From the NCBI GenBank assembly GCA_020723345.1, contig DYJA01000018.1, positions 1 through 64,000 on the forward strand: a DNA stretch of 64,000 bases, given 5' to 3'. The position numbers were made by a program, and so were the translations under genes. Positions 8,571 through 16,352 of this stretch are shown in pieces. Each line of letters starts with the position of its first letter. Position 1 is the first letter of the stretch. The notes below the pieces were generated by a model. The model worked only from the letters and a program-made list of their open reading frames with translations, was not told the DNA's origin and did not search any database. Origin of the DNA: Candidatus Aquidulcis sp. (lineage in GTDB: Bacteria > Chloroflexota > Anaerolineae > UBA4142).

Positions 8571-9412
8571 TATTGTTTAATTCCCGTTCCAGCAATTCCT
8601 TGCACGAATTGTTTTTGCACGACGAGGTACACGATGACGACAGGAAACGTGATGAACACCGCGGCTGCCATCAACGAGCCCCATTGACTCGCGGTTTCCT
8701 GTCCGACGAAATAGCGCAAGCCGATTTGCACCGTCCGCATGTCGTTGCTGTTTGTGACGATGAGGGGCCACAGGTAACTGTTCCAGTTGCCCATAAACGT
8801 AAAAAGCGCGAGCGTCGCCAGCGCGGGGCGCGACAGCGGAATGACGATGCGCCACAAAAAGCCGAGTTTGCCGCAGCCGTCGAGAATCGCCGCGTCTTCG
8901 AGTTCGTTCGGCAGCGTCAGAAATGATTGACGCAACAAAAAGATGCCGAACGCGCTCGCGACGAACGGCGCGATCAGCGCAAAGTACGTGTCGAGTCCGA
9001 GCGCGGGCGAAATGTCGCCGAGATTGCGTAGGACGAGAAACGACGGGATGATCGTCATCTGATGCGGAATCATCATGCTGCTGAGATAGATCGCAAAGAG
9101 CGCGTCGCGCCCGGGGAAGCGAATCCGCGCGAACGCGAATGCCGCGAGCGAGCCGGTGATCAGCGTTCCCAGCGTCACCGCGAGCGCGATGACGATGCTG
9201 TTGAGAAAATAACGCGCGAACGGCGCGCCTTGCCACGCACGCACATAGTTCTGCCAGATCAATTCCGACGGGATCCATTGCGGCGGATAACTGAAAACTT
9301 CGCTCTGACTTTTGAGCGATGTCGAGAGCATCCACGCGAACGGCAACACCATCGCGAGCGCGCCGAGCGTGAGAAGCGTATGGATGGAGAGGGATTCAAG
9401 TCTTTTGATCAT
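8570..9412 (-). CDS. ABC sugar transporter permease (MalG/UgpE type)
   Basis: A 280-residue inner-membrane protein with six predicted membrane segments and the EAA loop in LPNELEDAAILDGCG. The C-terminal VVQKQFVQGIAGTGIKQ is the characteristic end of MalG/UgpE/LacG permeases. The frame is open to 9781, but the extension contains repeat-cassette sequence, so the ATG at 9412 (MIKRLESLS) is chosen. It pairs with the permease encoded directly upstream and with the binding protein downstream. Confidence 0.93.
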   Translation of the reverse strand: MIKRLESLSIHTLLTLGALAMVLPFAWMLSTSLKSQSEVFSYPPQWIPSELIWQNYVRAWQGAPFARYFLNSIVIALAVTLGTLITGSLAAFAFARIRFPGRDALFAIYLSSMMIPHQMTIIPSFLVLRNLGDISPALGLDTYFALIAPFVASAFGIFLLRQSFLTLPNELEDAAILDGCGKLGFLWRIVIPLSRPALATLALFTFMGNWNSYLWPLIVTNSNDMRTVQIGLRYFVGQETASQWGSLMAAAVFITFPVVIVYLVVQKQFVQGIAGTGIKQ

Positions 9413-9427
9413 TGGTTGCCATTTGGA

Positions 9428-9491
9428 GTATTCAGTGTTCAGTATCCAGTATTCAGTGACTGGAAACTGGAAACTGAATACTGAACACTGA
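9428..9491. repeat. Iterated hairpin cassette, unit GTATTCAGT
   Basis: GTATTCAGTGTTCAG is followed by more GTATTCAGT-like units, then an inverted arm of ACTGGAAACTGGAAACTGAA units ending in ACACTGAC. It fills the gap between the two permease genes almost completely. Confidence 0.7.
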
Positions 9492-9492
9492 C

Positions 9493-10398
9493 TTACTGAT
9501 AATGCACTTTCGAGCCCAGCATCTTGTTCTGGATCAACGTCAGTCCGAGAATGATCAGGAACAACACGATTGCCAATGCGGAACCGTAACCCATATTGAA
9601 TTGCTGAAACGCCTGTTGGTACAGGTAGTACACGATGACGGTTGTCGAGCCAATTGGTCCGCCTTGCGTCATCACGTGAAATTCCGTGAACGACTGAAAT
9701 GAATTGATCACCGCCATGATCAAAATCAGGAAGGTCGTCGGCGTGAGCAGGGGCCAGGTGACGTGGCGGAAAAGTTGCCAACGATTCGCGCCGTCAATTT
9801 GCGCGGCTTCGTACAGATGTTGCGGAATATTCTGCAAGCCCGCGAGATAAATGATCACGTTGTACCCCAGACCCTTCCAGACGCCCAGGATGATCAGCGC
9901 GGGCATCGCCCAACGCGGATCGTTCAGCCAGCGAATCGAAGGCAAGTGCAGGAGGTTGAGCAAATAATTCATCAAGCCGACATCGGGATGATAAATCCAC
10001 ATCCACACGACCGAGACCGCGACCATCGAGGTGACCGTCGGCAGAAAGAACGCGGTGCGATAGATCGTCCGCGCGCGCAAGGGGCGATTCAGCAGCAGCG
10101 CGATGAAAAGCGAAACCGCCATCCCCGTCGGAATCGCGCCGACCGCGAAGTAAATCGTGTTTCCAACGGCTTGCCAAAAATCTTCCGACGTGAGCAATAA
10201 CTCGTAATTCCCCAATCCGAAAAACGTCGGCTCGCCGCGCATGATGCGCCATTTGAAGAACGATAGCCCAAGCGCGTACGCGACGGGAAAGTACGTGAAC
10301 ACCGCGAGGATAATGAAACTCGGCGCGAGAAACGCATAGCCCGCCAGCCATTCCGTCCACTGGCGACGTTGTTTGAGGGAAACGGGAAAGACTGTCAT
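9493..10398 (-). CDS. ABC sugar transporter permease (MalF/UgpA type)
   Basis: A 301-residue membrane protein with six segments; EAA loop in PQHLYEAAQIDGAN; C terminus with LTLIQNKMLGSK, typical of UgpA/LacF. The start is uncertain. ATG 10398 (MTVFPVSLK) is preferred because the more upstream candidates at 10434 and 10479 are encoded by repeat-cassette sequence. It is the partner of the MalG-type permease downstream. Confidence 0.92.
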   Translation of the reverse strand: MTVFPVSLKQRRQWTEWLAGYAFLAPSFIILAVFTYFPVAYALGLSFFKWRIMRGEPTFFGLGNYELLLTSEDFWQAVGNTIYFAVGAIPTGMAVSLFIALLLNRPLRARTIYRTAFFLPTVTSMVAVSVVWMWIYHPDVGLMNYLLNLLHLPSIRWLNDPRWAMPALIILGVWKGLGYNVIIYLAGLQNIPQHLYEAAQIDGANRWQLFRHVTWPLLTPTTFLILIMAVINSFQSFTEFHVMTQGGPIGSTTVIVYYLYQQAFQQFNMGYGSALAIVLFLIILGLTLIQNKMLGSKVHYQ

Positions 10399-10436
10399 CA
10401 GATTGATCCAAGGACGTGTTCCGTGTTCCGTCATTA

Positions 10437-10494
10437 CATATCTCGCAACACGCAGCACGAACCACGCATCACGTATCACGCATCACGAGTTCGC
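10437..10494. repeat. One-armed iterated repeat, unit ACGCATCACGT
   Basis: Several CGCAACACGCAGCACG and ACGCATCACGTATCACGC units lie between the permease start and the isomerase gene and run into it. The last codons of the isomerase gene (Val-Met-Arg-Asp-Thr, stop) are made of this repeat. Confidence 0.6.
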
Positions 10495-11305
10495 GCATCG
10501 CCGCGAAACTCTCCACCATCCGCTCGTGCAGTCGCTCGACGCGCTGCGCGCGATAGCCGTTGATCTCCATCACCACGTCGCCTGCAAAGTCGACACGGGC
10601 AAGCGCGCGCAAATCGGCTTGCCAGGGCACGTTGCCGTACACCAGTGGGAAATGATCTTCGCCGGCGGCGTTAATATCGTGAATGTGAACGTGCCGCACC
10701 GCGCGTAGAAAATCATCAGTGGGCAATTCAGTGTAACCGAGCAAGTAATCGTGCCCCAAGTCCCAACAAATTCCAAGACGCGGCTCGCGCAGAGCGCGCA
10801 TTGCGCGCACGATGTCGAGCACTTCGTCGCGGCTTTCGCCCGTGCGCGTGAACGGCGGCTTGTGGTTCAGAATCTCGAGCATCGGACGCACGCGCGGCGT
10901 TTCAGCGAGCACCCATTCGAGAAACGATTCCGTGTCGCGGCGCAATTCCGCGCGCGTCGTTTCCGCGTGCGCGCCGTGAATGACGAGCGCGGAATCGAAA
11001 TGCTGCTGCTCCGCCAAGCGTTCGGCAAGTTCAAGCGCGGGCGCGAACATTTTTTGAATCGCGTCGCGCCGCGTCGTCGCAAATCCTGCGAGATTGAACG
11101 GCGCTTGGTACGGCGCGTGAAAATGACAACGATAGCCCGCGTTCACACATTCTTCCGCGAGCGCGCGCATTTCCGCCCATTCGTCCGTGTTTGGATGCAG
11201 CGTAAATTCCAACACGCTCATTCCTGCCGTTTTGAGTGGCGCAAGGAATTGTTCGCGCGTGCTGTTCGTTAGCCATTTGGGGTGCAAGCCAAATCCCAAG
11301 TCCAT
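10469..11305 (-). CDS. Sugar phosphate isomerase/epimerase-like TIM-barrel protein
   Basis: A 278-residue member of the xylose isomerase-like TIM-barrel superfamily. Visible elements include YRCHFHAPY near residue 60, SALVIHGAHAETTRAE, PMLEILNHK, GICWDLGHDYLL, VRHVHIHDINA and VVMEINGY, which supply the His, Glu and Asp residues of the metal site. It is not closely similar to the isomerase at 5362. Its position between the glycohydrolase-like gene and the importer suggests it isomerises the imported or released sugar. Its last five codons are derived from a repeat cassette. Confidence 0.85.
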   Translation of the reverse strand: MDLGFGLHPKWLTNSTREQFLAPLKTAGMSVLEFTLHPNTDEWAEMRALAEECVNAGYRCHFHAPYQAPFNLAGFATTRRDAIQKMFAPALELAERLAEQQHFDSALVIHGAHAETTRAELRRDTESFLEWVLAETPRVRPMLEILNHKPPFTRTGESRDEVLDIVRAMRALREPRLGICWDLGHDYLLGYTELPTDDFLRAVRHVHIHDINAAGEDHFPLVYGNVPWQADLRALARVDFAGDVVMEINGYRAQRVERLHERMVESFAAMRELVMRDT

Positions 11306-11318
11306 GTGTGTCCTGATT

Positions 11319-11366
11319 CGTGATGCGTGATGAGTGAAACGTGAAGGTCACGTTTCACGTTTCACG
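11319..11366. repeat. Iterated hairpin cassette, unit GTGAAACGTGA
   Basis: CGTGATGCGTGATGAGTGAAACGTGAA is mirrored by TTCACGTTTCACG after a short loop. It overlaps the last codons of the ADP-ribosylglycohydrolase-like gene. Confidence 0.7.
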
Positions 11367-12334
11367 AGTCCTCGCGCGACCGCCGCCAACTCCAACCCAT
11401 TCACGCGTTCGACTTCGCACACCATCGCCGCGTCTAGCGCGTCAATGCCGCGCAGCGCGCCCGCGAGCGCGCCGACAATCGCGCCGAGCGTGTCGGTATC
11501 GCCGCCGGCGTTTGCTGCCGCGAGGAGCGCCGATATCGGCTCGCCGTTTGCCGCGCGCAAAAGCGCGAACGCGGATGTGATCAATTCCCACGGCGCTTCG
11601 CCGGTGCCGATCACTTCATACGCGAATCGCGCCGCGTCGCGCGGCGACATTCCCGCGACGGTGCGCATCGCCCACGCAATTCGTTGATCGAGCGGCGGCG
11701 TCCAACTCCACGCGCCGAACGCGCTGCCGATGCGCGCGCCCTCCGCTGCCGCGTCCGCCATCGTTTCGATGGTCGCGTTCGATTCAAGCGCGGCGGAGAC
11801 CGCAAACGCGATTGCCATCGCGCCGCTGATCGCCGCGTGCGTGTTGTGCGTTGGTACGCACGATGCGACAGCTTGCTCGATCAGTTTGTCGCGCGAGGCG
11901 AACGCCAGCGCGACCGGCGCGACGCGCATCGCCGCGCCAATCGTCTCGCCGCGTCCAGTGGATTCGACAGGCGCGCCCGCGGCGATCGCGTCGAGCGCGG
12001 CGCGCGTCGCTTTGCCAAGAAAATTGTTATCGCGGACACGCGACGCGCGCGACCACGCGAGGAGTTTTTGCGCGAGGCGATTCGGATCAATCGCGCCGTC
12101 ATCGATCAAAAGTTGCGCGAGCAGCAGTGCTTGGTCGGTGTCATCGCTCACCGAGCCGCGCGGCAAGTTGTGATGCGGATGCCGCGCGTCGATCGTCGTC
12201 AAGCCGCGAATTTCGCCGTACCATTCCGCGATCAGTTGCGGCGTCAGCATTTCGGTCGGCAAGCCCAGTGCGTCGCCGAGCGCGAGTCCGGCGAGACAAC
12301 CATAAACTTTGTCGAAGGAAATTTCAGTTCGCAT
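11348..12334 (-). CDS. ADP-ribosylglycohydrolase family protein
   Basis: A 328-residue all-helical protein of the ADP-ribosyl-hydrolase (DraG/ARH) family. It shows GCLAGLALGDALGLPTE near the N terminus, the metal-site SDDTDQALLLAQ around residue 60 and GGDTDTLGAIVGALAG near residue 280, the two Asp-rich magnesium ligands of the family. Known members remove ADP-ribose from proteins or hydrolyse related glycosides. Inside a sugar operon, cleavage of an N- or O-glycosidic ribose-type substrate is more plausible than protein de-ADP-ribosylation, but this is inference. It overlaps the methyltransferase gene upstream by 11 bases. Confidence 0.9.
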   Translation of the reverse strand: MRTEISFDKVYGCLAGLALGDALGLPTEMLTPQLIAEWYGEIRGLTTIDARHPHHNLPRGSVSDDTDQALLLAQLLIDDGAIDPNRLAQKLLAWSRASRVRDNNFLGKATRAALDAIAAGAPVESTGRGETIGAAMRVAPVALAFASRDKLIEQAVASCVPTHNTHAAISGAMAIAFAVSAALESNATIETMADAAAEGARIGSAFGAWSWTPPLDQRIAWAMRTVAGMSPRDAARFAYEVIGTGEAPWELITSAFALLRAANGEPISALLAAANAGGDTDTLGAIVGALAGALRGIDALDAAMVCEVERVNGLELAAVARGLVKRET

Positions 12335-13124
12335 TGCGTTTCTGCGCGATAAACAAAACCGCGACGTATGGTCTTTCGATGAATCCGCCGTGCCGCTCGA
12401 TTACTTGCGCCACACCATCAAAAAGATGCTGTCTGACATTTGGCGCAAGCAGGAGATGATCGGAGTACGTGTTGAGCAAACCGAGATATTGCCTTGTGTC
12501 GTACCGCGCCGACCAGGGAAATGTGCGTACCTGAACGCGCTCAAAACAACCGCTCTCGTTGATTGCCGTTTCGACCCGATGGATCAATTCATCCATCGAT
12601 GAATCCAACGGCGTTGATACCATATCGGGTGCGCGTTCCCGGTATACCCGATCTAAGGCGCGCGCGATGTCGCTGTTTAGCGGAGGATAGCGATTCCAAA
12701 ATAACGCAAGATGTCCGCCGTCCCGGAGCGCGCGTGCGGCTTTGGCGTAGCCGGTCTCTTTCGGGATCCAATGAAACGCTTGCGCGGAAGTAACCAGATC
12801 GAATTCGTTCGCGCGTTCGCGCCACTCTTCAAACCGCGCGATTTCAAATGCGACACGATACGCCTTCAATCTTTGCGCGGCAACGGCGACGAGATTTTCC
12901 CCCGGTTCGACGCAGACAATTGAAAAACCGCGCCGCGCGAACATCAAGGTTGCCTTGCCGGTGCCGCTGCCAACTTCCAGAATTTTCGCGTTCGGCGCGA
13001 TGCCTGTTTCTGAAATGATCGTTTCGATCAATGATTCTGGATAATCGGGACGATAGGTGTCGTAGAAATCGGCAACGCCGTCGAACGTTTGGCTTTCTTT
13101 CTTCCAATCACGTGTATTGCTCAT
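12324..13124 (-). CDS. Class I SAM-dependent methyltransferase
   Basis: A 266-residue Rossmann methyltransferase with motif I KILEVGSGTGKATLMFA around residues 45-60, an acidic end to strand 2 (VCVEPG), motif post-I around EFDLVTSAQAFHWI, and a lid region with FWNRYPP. It resembles the Methyltransf_11/25 group acting on small molecules. The start codon overlaps the stop of the alcohol dehydrogenase by four bases (ATGA), showing translational coupling. Its substrate is not apparent; a role in the surrounding carbohydrate operon is only positional. Confidence 0.85.
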   Translation of the reverse strand: MSNTRDWKKESQTFDGVADFYDTYRPDYPESLIETIISETGIAPNAKILEVGSGTGKATLMFARRGFSIVCVEPGENLVAVAAQRLKAYRVAFEIARFEEWRERANEFDLVTSAQAFHWIPKETGYAKAARALRDGGHLALFWNRYPPLNSDIARALDRVYRERAPDMVSTPLDSSMDELIHRVETAINESGCFERVQVRTFPWSARYDTRQYLGLLNTYSDHLLLAPNVRQHLFDGVAQVIERHGGFIERPYVAVLFIAQKRNAN

Positions 13125-14158
13125 GGTGAGAGACTTGTCACCATCACCGATTTGATGTCGTGTTCGATGGACGTGTTTCGAAACGCGTCGAGCAAATCAT
13201 CGAACTGCACCGCGCGCGTGACGATGCCGTCGAGATCGAGCGCGTGGGCGTTTACCAAATCCACCGCCTGTCGAAAATCGTCGGGACCGAAACCGAACGT
13301 GCCGAGCACGCGCACTTCGTCGTAGTGAATTCGATACGACGATAAATTCAACAACTCTTTCGACGGCAGTCCCGCAAAAATGTTGACGCTGCCGCCGCGC
13401 GCGACACATTGCAGCGCGTCTTCGACGAGGCGCGTGTCCGCGACGGAGAGCATTACTTTGTCCGTGCCGTAGCCGTTCGTCAGTCGCTTCACTTCCTCGA
13501 TCAAGTCCGTCGCGCGCGGATCGATCGCCGCGTCCGCCACGCGTTGCGCGCGCGCGCGTCGCGCGGGCGTGACGCCGCTGACGATGATCGGTTGCGCGCC
13601 GATGTGCCGCGCGAGTTCGGCTTGCAGCAAGCCCATCGCGCCGTCGCCGATGATGAGGAGCGAATCGCGCGCGGTGAGAGCAATCGCGTGCAGACCGTGA
13701 ATGCAACACGCAAGCGGTTCGAAGAGCGCGCCGGTCGCGTCGCTAATGTCCGCGTTCAATTTGAACATCCCGCGCTGAACGAGGCGCGGCGGCACGCGGA
13801 CGAACTCGGCGAATCCGCCGGGCTCGATAAATGCTTCGTACAATTTTTCGCACAGCGAATAATTTCCGCGTTGACAAAAATAGCACTGTCCGCAACCCAG
13901 GTACGGCGCAACCGCGACGCGCTCGCCGACCCGCCAACCTGAAACACCCGCACCGATTTCCGCGATCACGCCGACGATTTCGTGCCCCAGCACCGCGCCG
14001 ACGGGAATGAGCGGATGTCCGCGCGCGAACGTTTTGAGATCCGTCGCGCAAATGCCGCACGCAGTCACGCGCAGCACGACCGCGCCCGAACCTGGGTGTG
14101 GCGCGTCGCTTGTTTCCAACTTTAATTGCTGCGGACCGATGTATCGCCACAGTTTCAT
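13121..14158 (-). CDS. Zinc-dependent medium-chain alcohol/polyol dehydrogenase
   Basis: A 345-residue MDR dehydrogenase. It shows the catalytic-zinc Cys in VTACGICATD and the GHE motif (AVLGHEIVG). The four-Cys structural zinc lobe is CGQCYFCQRGNYSLC around residues 95-110, and the NAD-binding glycine motif is LIIGDGAMGLLQAE. The family covers sorbitol, threonine, galactitol and related dehydrogenases. In this SorC operon it most likely oxidises a polyol or sugar. It is translationally coupled to the methyltransferase and follows the NAD-kinase-like gene. Confidence 0.93.
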   Translation of the reverse strand: MKLWRYIGPQQLKLETSDAPHPGSGAVVLRVTACGICATDLKTFARGHPLIPVGAVLGHEIVGVIAEIGAGVSGWRVGERVAVAPYLGCGQCYFCQRGNYSLCEKLYEAFIEPGGFAEFVRVPPRLVQRGMFKLNADISDATGALFEPLACCIHGLHAIALTARDSLLIIGDGAMGLLQAELARHIGAQPIIVSGVTPARRARAQRVADAAIDPRATDLIEEVKRLTNGYGTDKVMLSVADTRLVEDALQCVARGGSVNIFAGLPSKELLNLSSYRIHYDEVRVLGTFGFGPDDFRQAVDLVNAHALDLDGIVTRAVQFDDLLDAFRNTSIEHDIKSVMVTSLSP

Positions 14159-14179
14159 TCAATTCCCCTGATTCATATT

Positions 14180-14245
14180 GGACACTGATAAACACTGATG
14201 CACACTGATTTTTCTATCTGTGTTTATCTGTGTTCATCCGTGTCC
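14180..14245. repeat. Iterated hairpin cassette, unit ACACTGAT
   Basis: GGACACTGATAAACACTGAT plus one more unit on the left, TTTTTC loop, then ATCTGTGTTTATCTGTGTTC and CGTGTCC on the right. It joins the NAD-kinase-like gene end to the dehydrogenase start and overlaps the last codons of the former. Confidence 0.75.
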
Positions 14246-15256
14246 CGAAGAATCTTCCTGATCTTTAGTGCGCACTACAAGCGCGTTGATGCATTTTCGT
14301 TTCACGCCAATCGTCACCGTATCGCCGCGCGACAAAATCTTCAGCGGATTGCCGTCGACGCAGAGCGCGACGCCGTTGCGCAAACCGGTCGCGTGAATCG
14401 TGCTGTTCTCGTCGAAACTGGCATACCGCGAGACGAACGGCTCATCGCGCATCAGCTCTTCCGCGTTCGCGATCATTCGCACGAGCGGCTGACTGCCGAC
14501 GAGACAGCCCGCAGCCAGATCAAGATACGCGGCGAGACATGCTTGTCCCGCAATTGCTTTGCCGAAGAATCGCGAGTCGGGAAATCCGCAGAGCAGCGTG
14601 CCAACTTGATCGCCGTGCGCGATCTCGATTGCGCCGTTCGGCGATTCGCGCCAGACGCGCGTCGCGCCGGTGAAAATCGTTTCCGATTTTCCAGGAATAT
14701 TTTCGCCTGCGATTTTTGGCGCGACTCGAACTTCGGCTAGTTGATCGTTAATGGTTGCCAGCACGGTCGTGCTGATGACGACATCGTTGAACGCGATGCC
14801 AAGCGTTTCGCCGTTCGCGCCTGCGATCAGCGCAGTGAGCGCGCGTGGTTCGAGTTGCGCGTTCGTGAGCCGCGCGATCTCGTCGCCGCGAATTGTGACG
14901 AGTCTGCCGACATTCGCCGATCCGACGCCGACGCCGAGAATCGGCACGCGCGACGCGACGCGAAAGAGTGTGAACGCGACGTCCGCCATCGTTCCGTCGC
15001 CGCCGACGACTGCGATCAGGTCGACGCCGCGCGCGATCATCTGCGCGACAAGCGCGGGCGTGCGAGCGCGACCTTGCGCGGGCGCGTAATCGAGCGGTTC
15101 GACGCGCAAGCCCGTGAGCGCGTCTGCGCCCATTTCGCCCGCGCCGACGAGCGTGATCTCTGGCGAGAGCGTTTCGATTAGTTGACGCGCGATCCGCGCG
15201 TTGGATTCACCGCCGCGTCCCGCGCGCGGATTGACGACGAGTCCGAGTTTTGACAT
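14234..15256 (-). CDS. ATP-NAD kinase-like protein (AcoX-type family)
   Basis: A 340-residue protein beginning MSKLGLVVNPRAGRGGES, the start of the AcoX/NAD-kinase-like family, with the GGDGT motif in AVVGGDGTMADVAF around residue 110. True NAD kinase (NadK) is shorter and differs downstream. Members near acetoin genes (acoX) and in other dehydrogenase operons have no firmly established reaction, so NADP supply to the adjacent dehydrogenase is a reasonable but unproven role. The frame is open to 15310. I choose ATG 15256, which overlaps the SorC gene by 50 bases; the extension is Arg/Ala-rich. Confidence 0.82.
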   Translation of the reverse strand: MSKLGLVVNPRAGRGGESNARIARQLIETLSPEITLVGAGEMGADALTGLRVEPLDYAPAQGRARTPALVAQMIARGVDLIAVVGGDGTMADVAFTLFRVASRVPILGVGVGSANVGRLVTIRGDEIARLTNAQLEPRALTALIAGANGETLGIAFNDVVISTTVLATINDQLAEVRVAPKIAGENIPGKSETIFTGATRVWRESPNGAIEIAHGDQVGTLLCGFPDSRFFGKAIAGQACLAAYLDLAAGCLVGSQPLVRMIANAEELMRDEPFVSRYASFDENSTIHATGLRNGVALCVDGNPLKILSRGDTVTIGVKRKCINALVVRTKDQEDSSGHG

Positions 15257-16232
15257 CGCGTTTTTCATTGCGCGCCGCGCGTTCGATGATGCCGCGTGCG
15301 GCGATTGCATCGGTAACGAGTGTTTTGATATAGCCGCCGCGCAGCGCGCCTTCCAGCGCGTCGATTTTATTCGCGCCGCCTGCCACGGCGATCACGCGCT
15401 CAATCGCTTTGATTTGGCGCAGCTCGATTCCCAGGATTGCGGGAACGGCGGGCGGACACGCGCGACCATTCCAATCAAAAAAGCGCATACAGAGATCGCC
15501 GACCGCGCCCGCGTCAAGCAAACGTTTCTGATCGCGCGGGCGCAGATAGCCGACGAACAGCATTTGCACTTCGCTGTGGACGTCCAGGTTGCCGACGCCA
15601 ACGAGCGCGACGTTGATTTTTTTCCATTGCTCGACGACGCGGCGGACGTCGCTTTGCGCGGTGAGCGCGGCAAGCGCGGTTTGGCTTTCCAAGACAGCGG
15701 GCGCATACAAACATTCCCAGGTTCCGCCATACGCGGTAGCAAGTTGTTGCGCGAGTTCATTCACTTGAAACGACGGCGCGACTTGTCCCAGCCCGCCGAC
15801 GAGCGGCAGAACGTGCGGCGGTGTTTTGAGCGGCGCGGGCGTGAGCGAATTGACGACTTGGTGCAGCGTGCGACCCCAGCCGATGCCGACGATGTCACCG
15901 CCTTTGATGGTTTGGGTGAGATGGCGCGCGGCGGCTTGACCCAGGCGGCGGCTGACGACGCGCTCACCCTCCGTGGGACTGGCTGGCACGACAATCGCGG
16001 CGCGCAATCCGAACGCGTCAATCAATTCGCGTTCGAGCGCGTGATCGCTGGCGAAGGGATCGCGGATCGTGATTTGCACGATGCCGAGTTCGCGCGCGCG
16101 TTGGAGCAGCCGCGCGATTTTGGGGCGGGAGAGTTTCAGCGCGTCGGCGATTTGTTCTTGCGTTTGATTCTGTTCGTAGTAGAGGCGGCTGATCTGAAGG
16201 AGCAGCGCGCGTTCGTCGGTGGATTTGGACAT
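15207..16232 (-). CDS. SorC-family sugar-binding transcriptional regulator
   Basis: A 341-residue regulator. The N-terminal helix-turn-helix (QTQEQIADALKLSRPKIARL, residues about 24-43) is followed by a phosphosugar-binding SorC domain with GIGWGRTLHQVV and LPLVGGLGQ. It is the first gene of the ten-gene minus-strand carbohydrate operon. A near-perfect 29-base palindrome lies between the promoter and the start codon, so autorepression with a phosphorylated sugar as inducer is the natural model. Family knowledge: SorC, DeoR-like CggR and LsrR all sense sugar phosphates. Confidence 0.93.
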   Translation of the reverse strand: MSKSTDERALLLQISRLYYEQNQTQEQIADALKLSRPKIARLLQRARELGIVQITIRDPFASDHALERELIDAFGLRAAIVVPASPTEGERVVSRRLGQAAARHLTQTIKGGDIVGIGWGRTLHQVVNSLTPAPLKTPPHVLPLVGGLGQVAPSFQVNELAQQLATAYGGTWECLYAPAVLESQTALAALTAQSDVRRVVEQWKKINVALVGVGNLDVHSEVQMLFVGYLRPRDQKRLLDAGAVGDLCMRFFDWNGRACPPAVPAILGIELRQIKAIERVIAVAGGANKIDALEGALRGGYIKTLVTDAIAARGIIERAARNEKRDVKTRTRRQSARGTRR

Positions 16233-16260
16233 TGAGAATTTGTTCTGAACAATTGCTCAA
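16232..16260 (-). promoter_or_regulatory. Palindromic operator of the SorC operon
   Basis: TTGAGAATTTGTTC and GAACAATTGCTCAA flank a single central T; 12 of 14 positions are symmetric. It lies immediately downstream of the -10 and directly before the SorC start codon, an ideal place for autorepression. Binding by this SorC protein is inference. Confidence 0.85.
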
Positions 16261-16264
16261 TCAG

Positions 16265-16293
16265 ATTATACTACGTTTGGCGTGCTGTGTCAA
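16265..16293 (-). promoter_or_regulatory. Consensus sigma-70 promoter of the SorC operon
   Basis: On the minus strand TTGACA (16293-16288) and TATAAT (16270-16265) are separated by exactly 17 bases. It should be strong when the downstream operator is free. It drives the sorC-like gene and, by tight spacing, the nine genes after it. Confidence 0.9.
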
Positions 16294-16343
16294 TAAAAAA
16301 AGAAACCCGTTTTCTCCCCTTCGGGGAAAACGGGTTTCTTGTG
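16294..16343 (-). terminator. Rho-independent terminator of the ArsA-to-phosphodiesterase operon
   Basis: AAGAAACCCGTTTTC and GAAAACGGGTTTCTT form a 15-bp stem around an inner CCCC/GGGG element; on the minus strand a T-rich tail (TTTTTTT) follows. It sits 10 bases after the phosphodiesterase stop and directly before the SorC promoter, insulating the two operons. Confidence 0.9.
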
Positions 16344-16352
16344 GGTTGCATT

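Noticed and set aside
6319-16232. An AI-2 (lsr) uptake and degradation operon, because of the SorC/LsrR-type regulator and LsrF-like aldolase
   Set aside because: There is no LsrK kinase, LsrG or LsrB/LsrACD set; the importer is MalFG-type and other enzymes do not fit.
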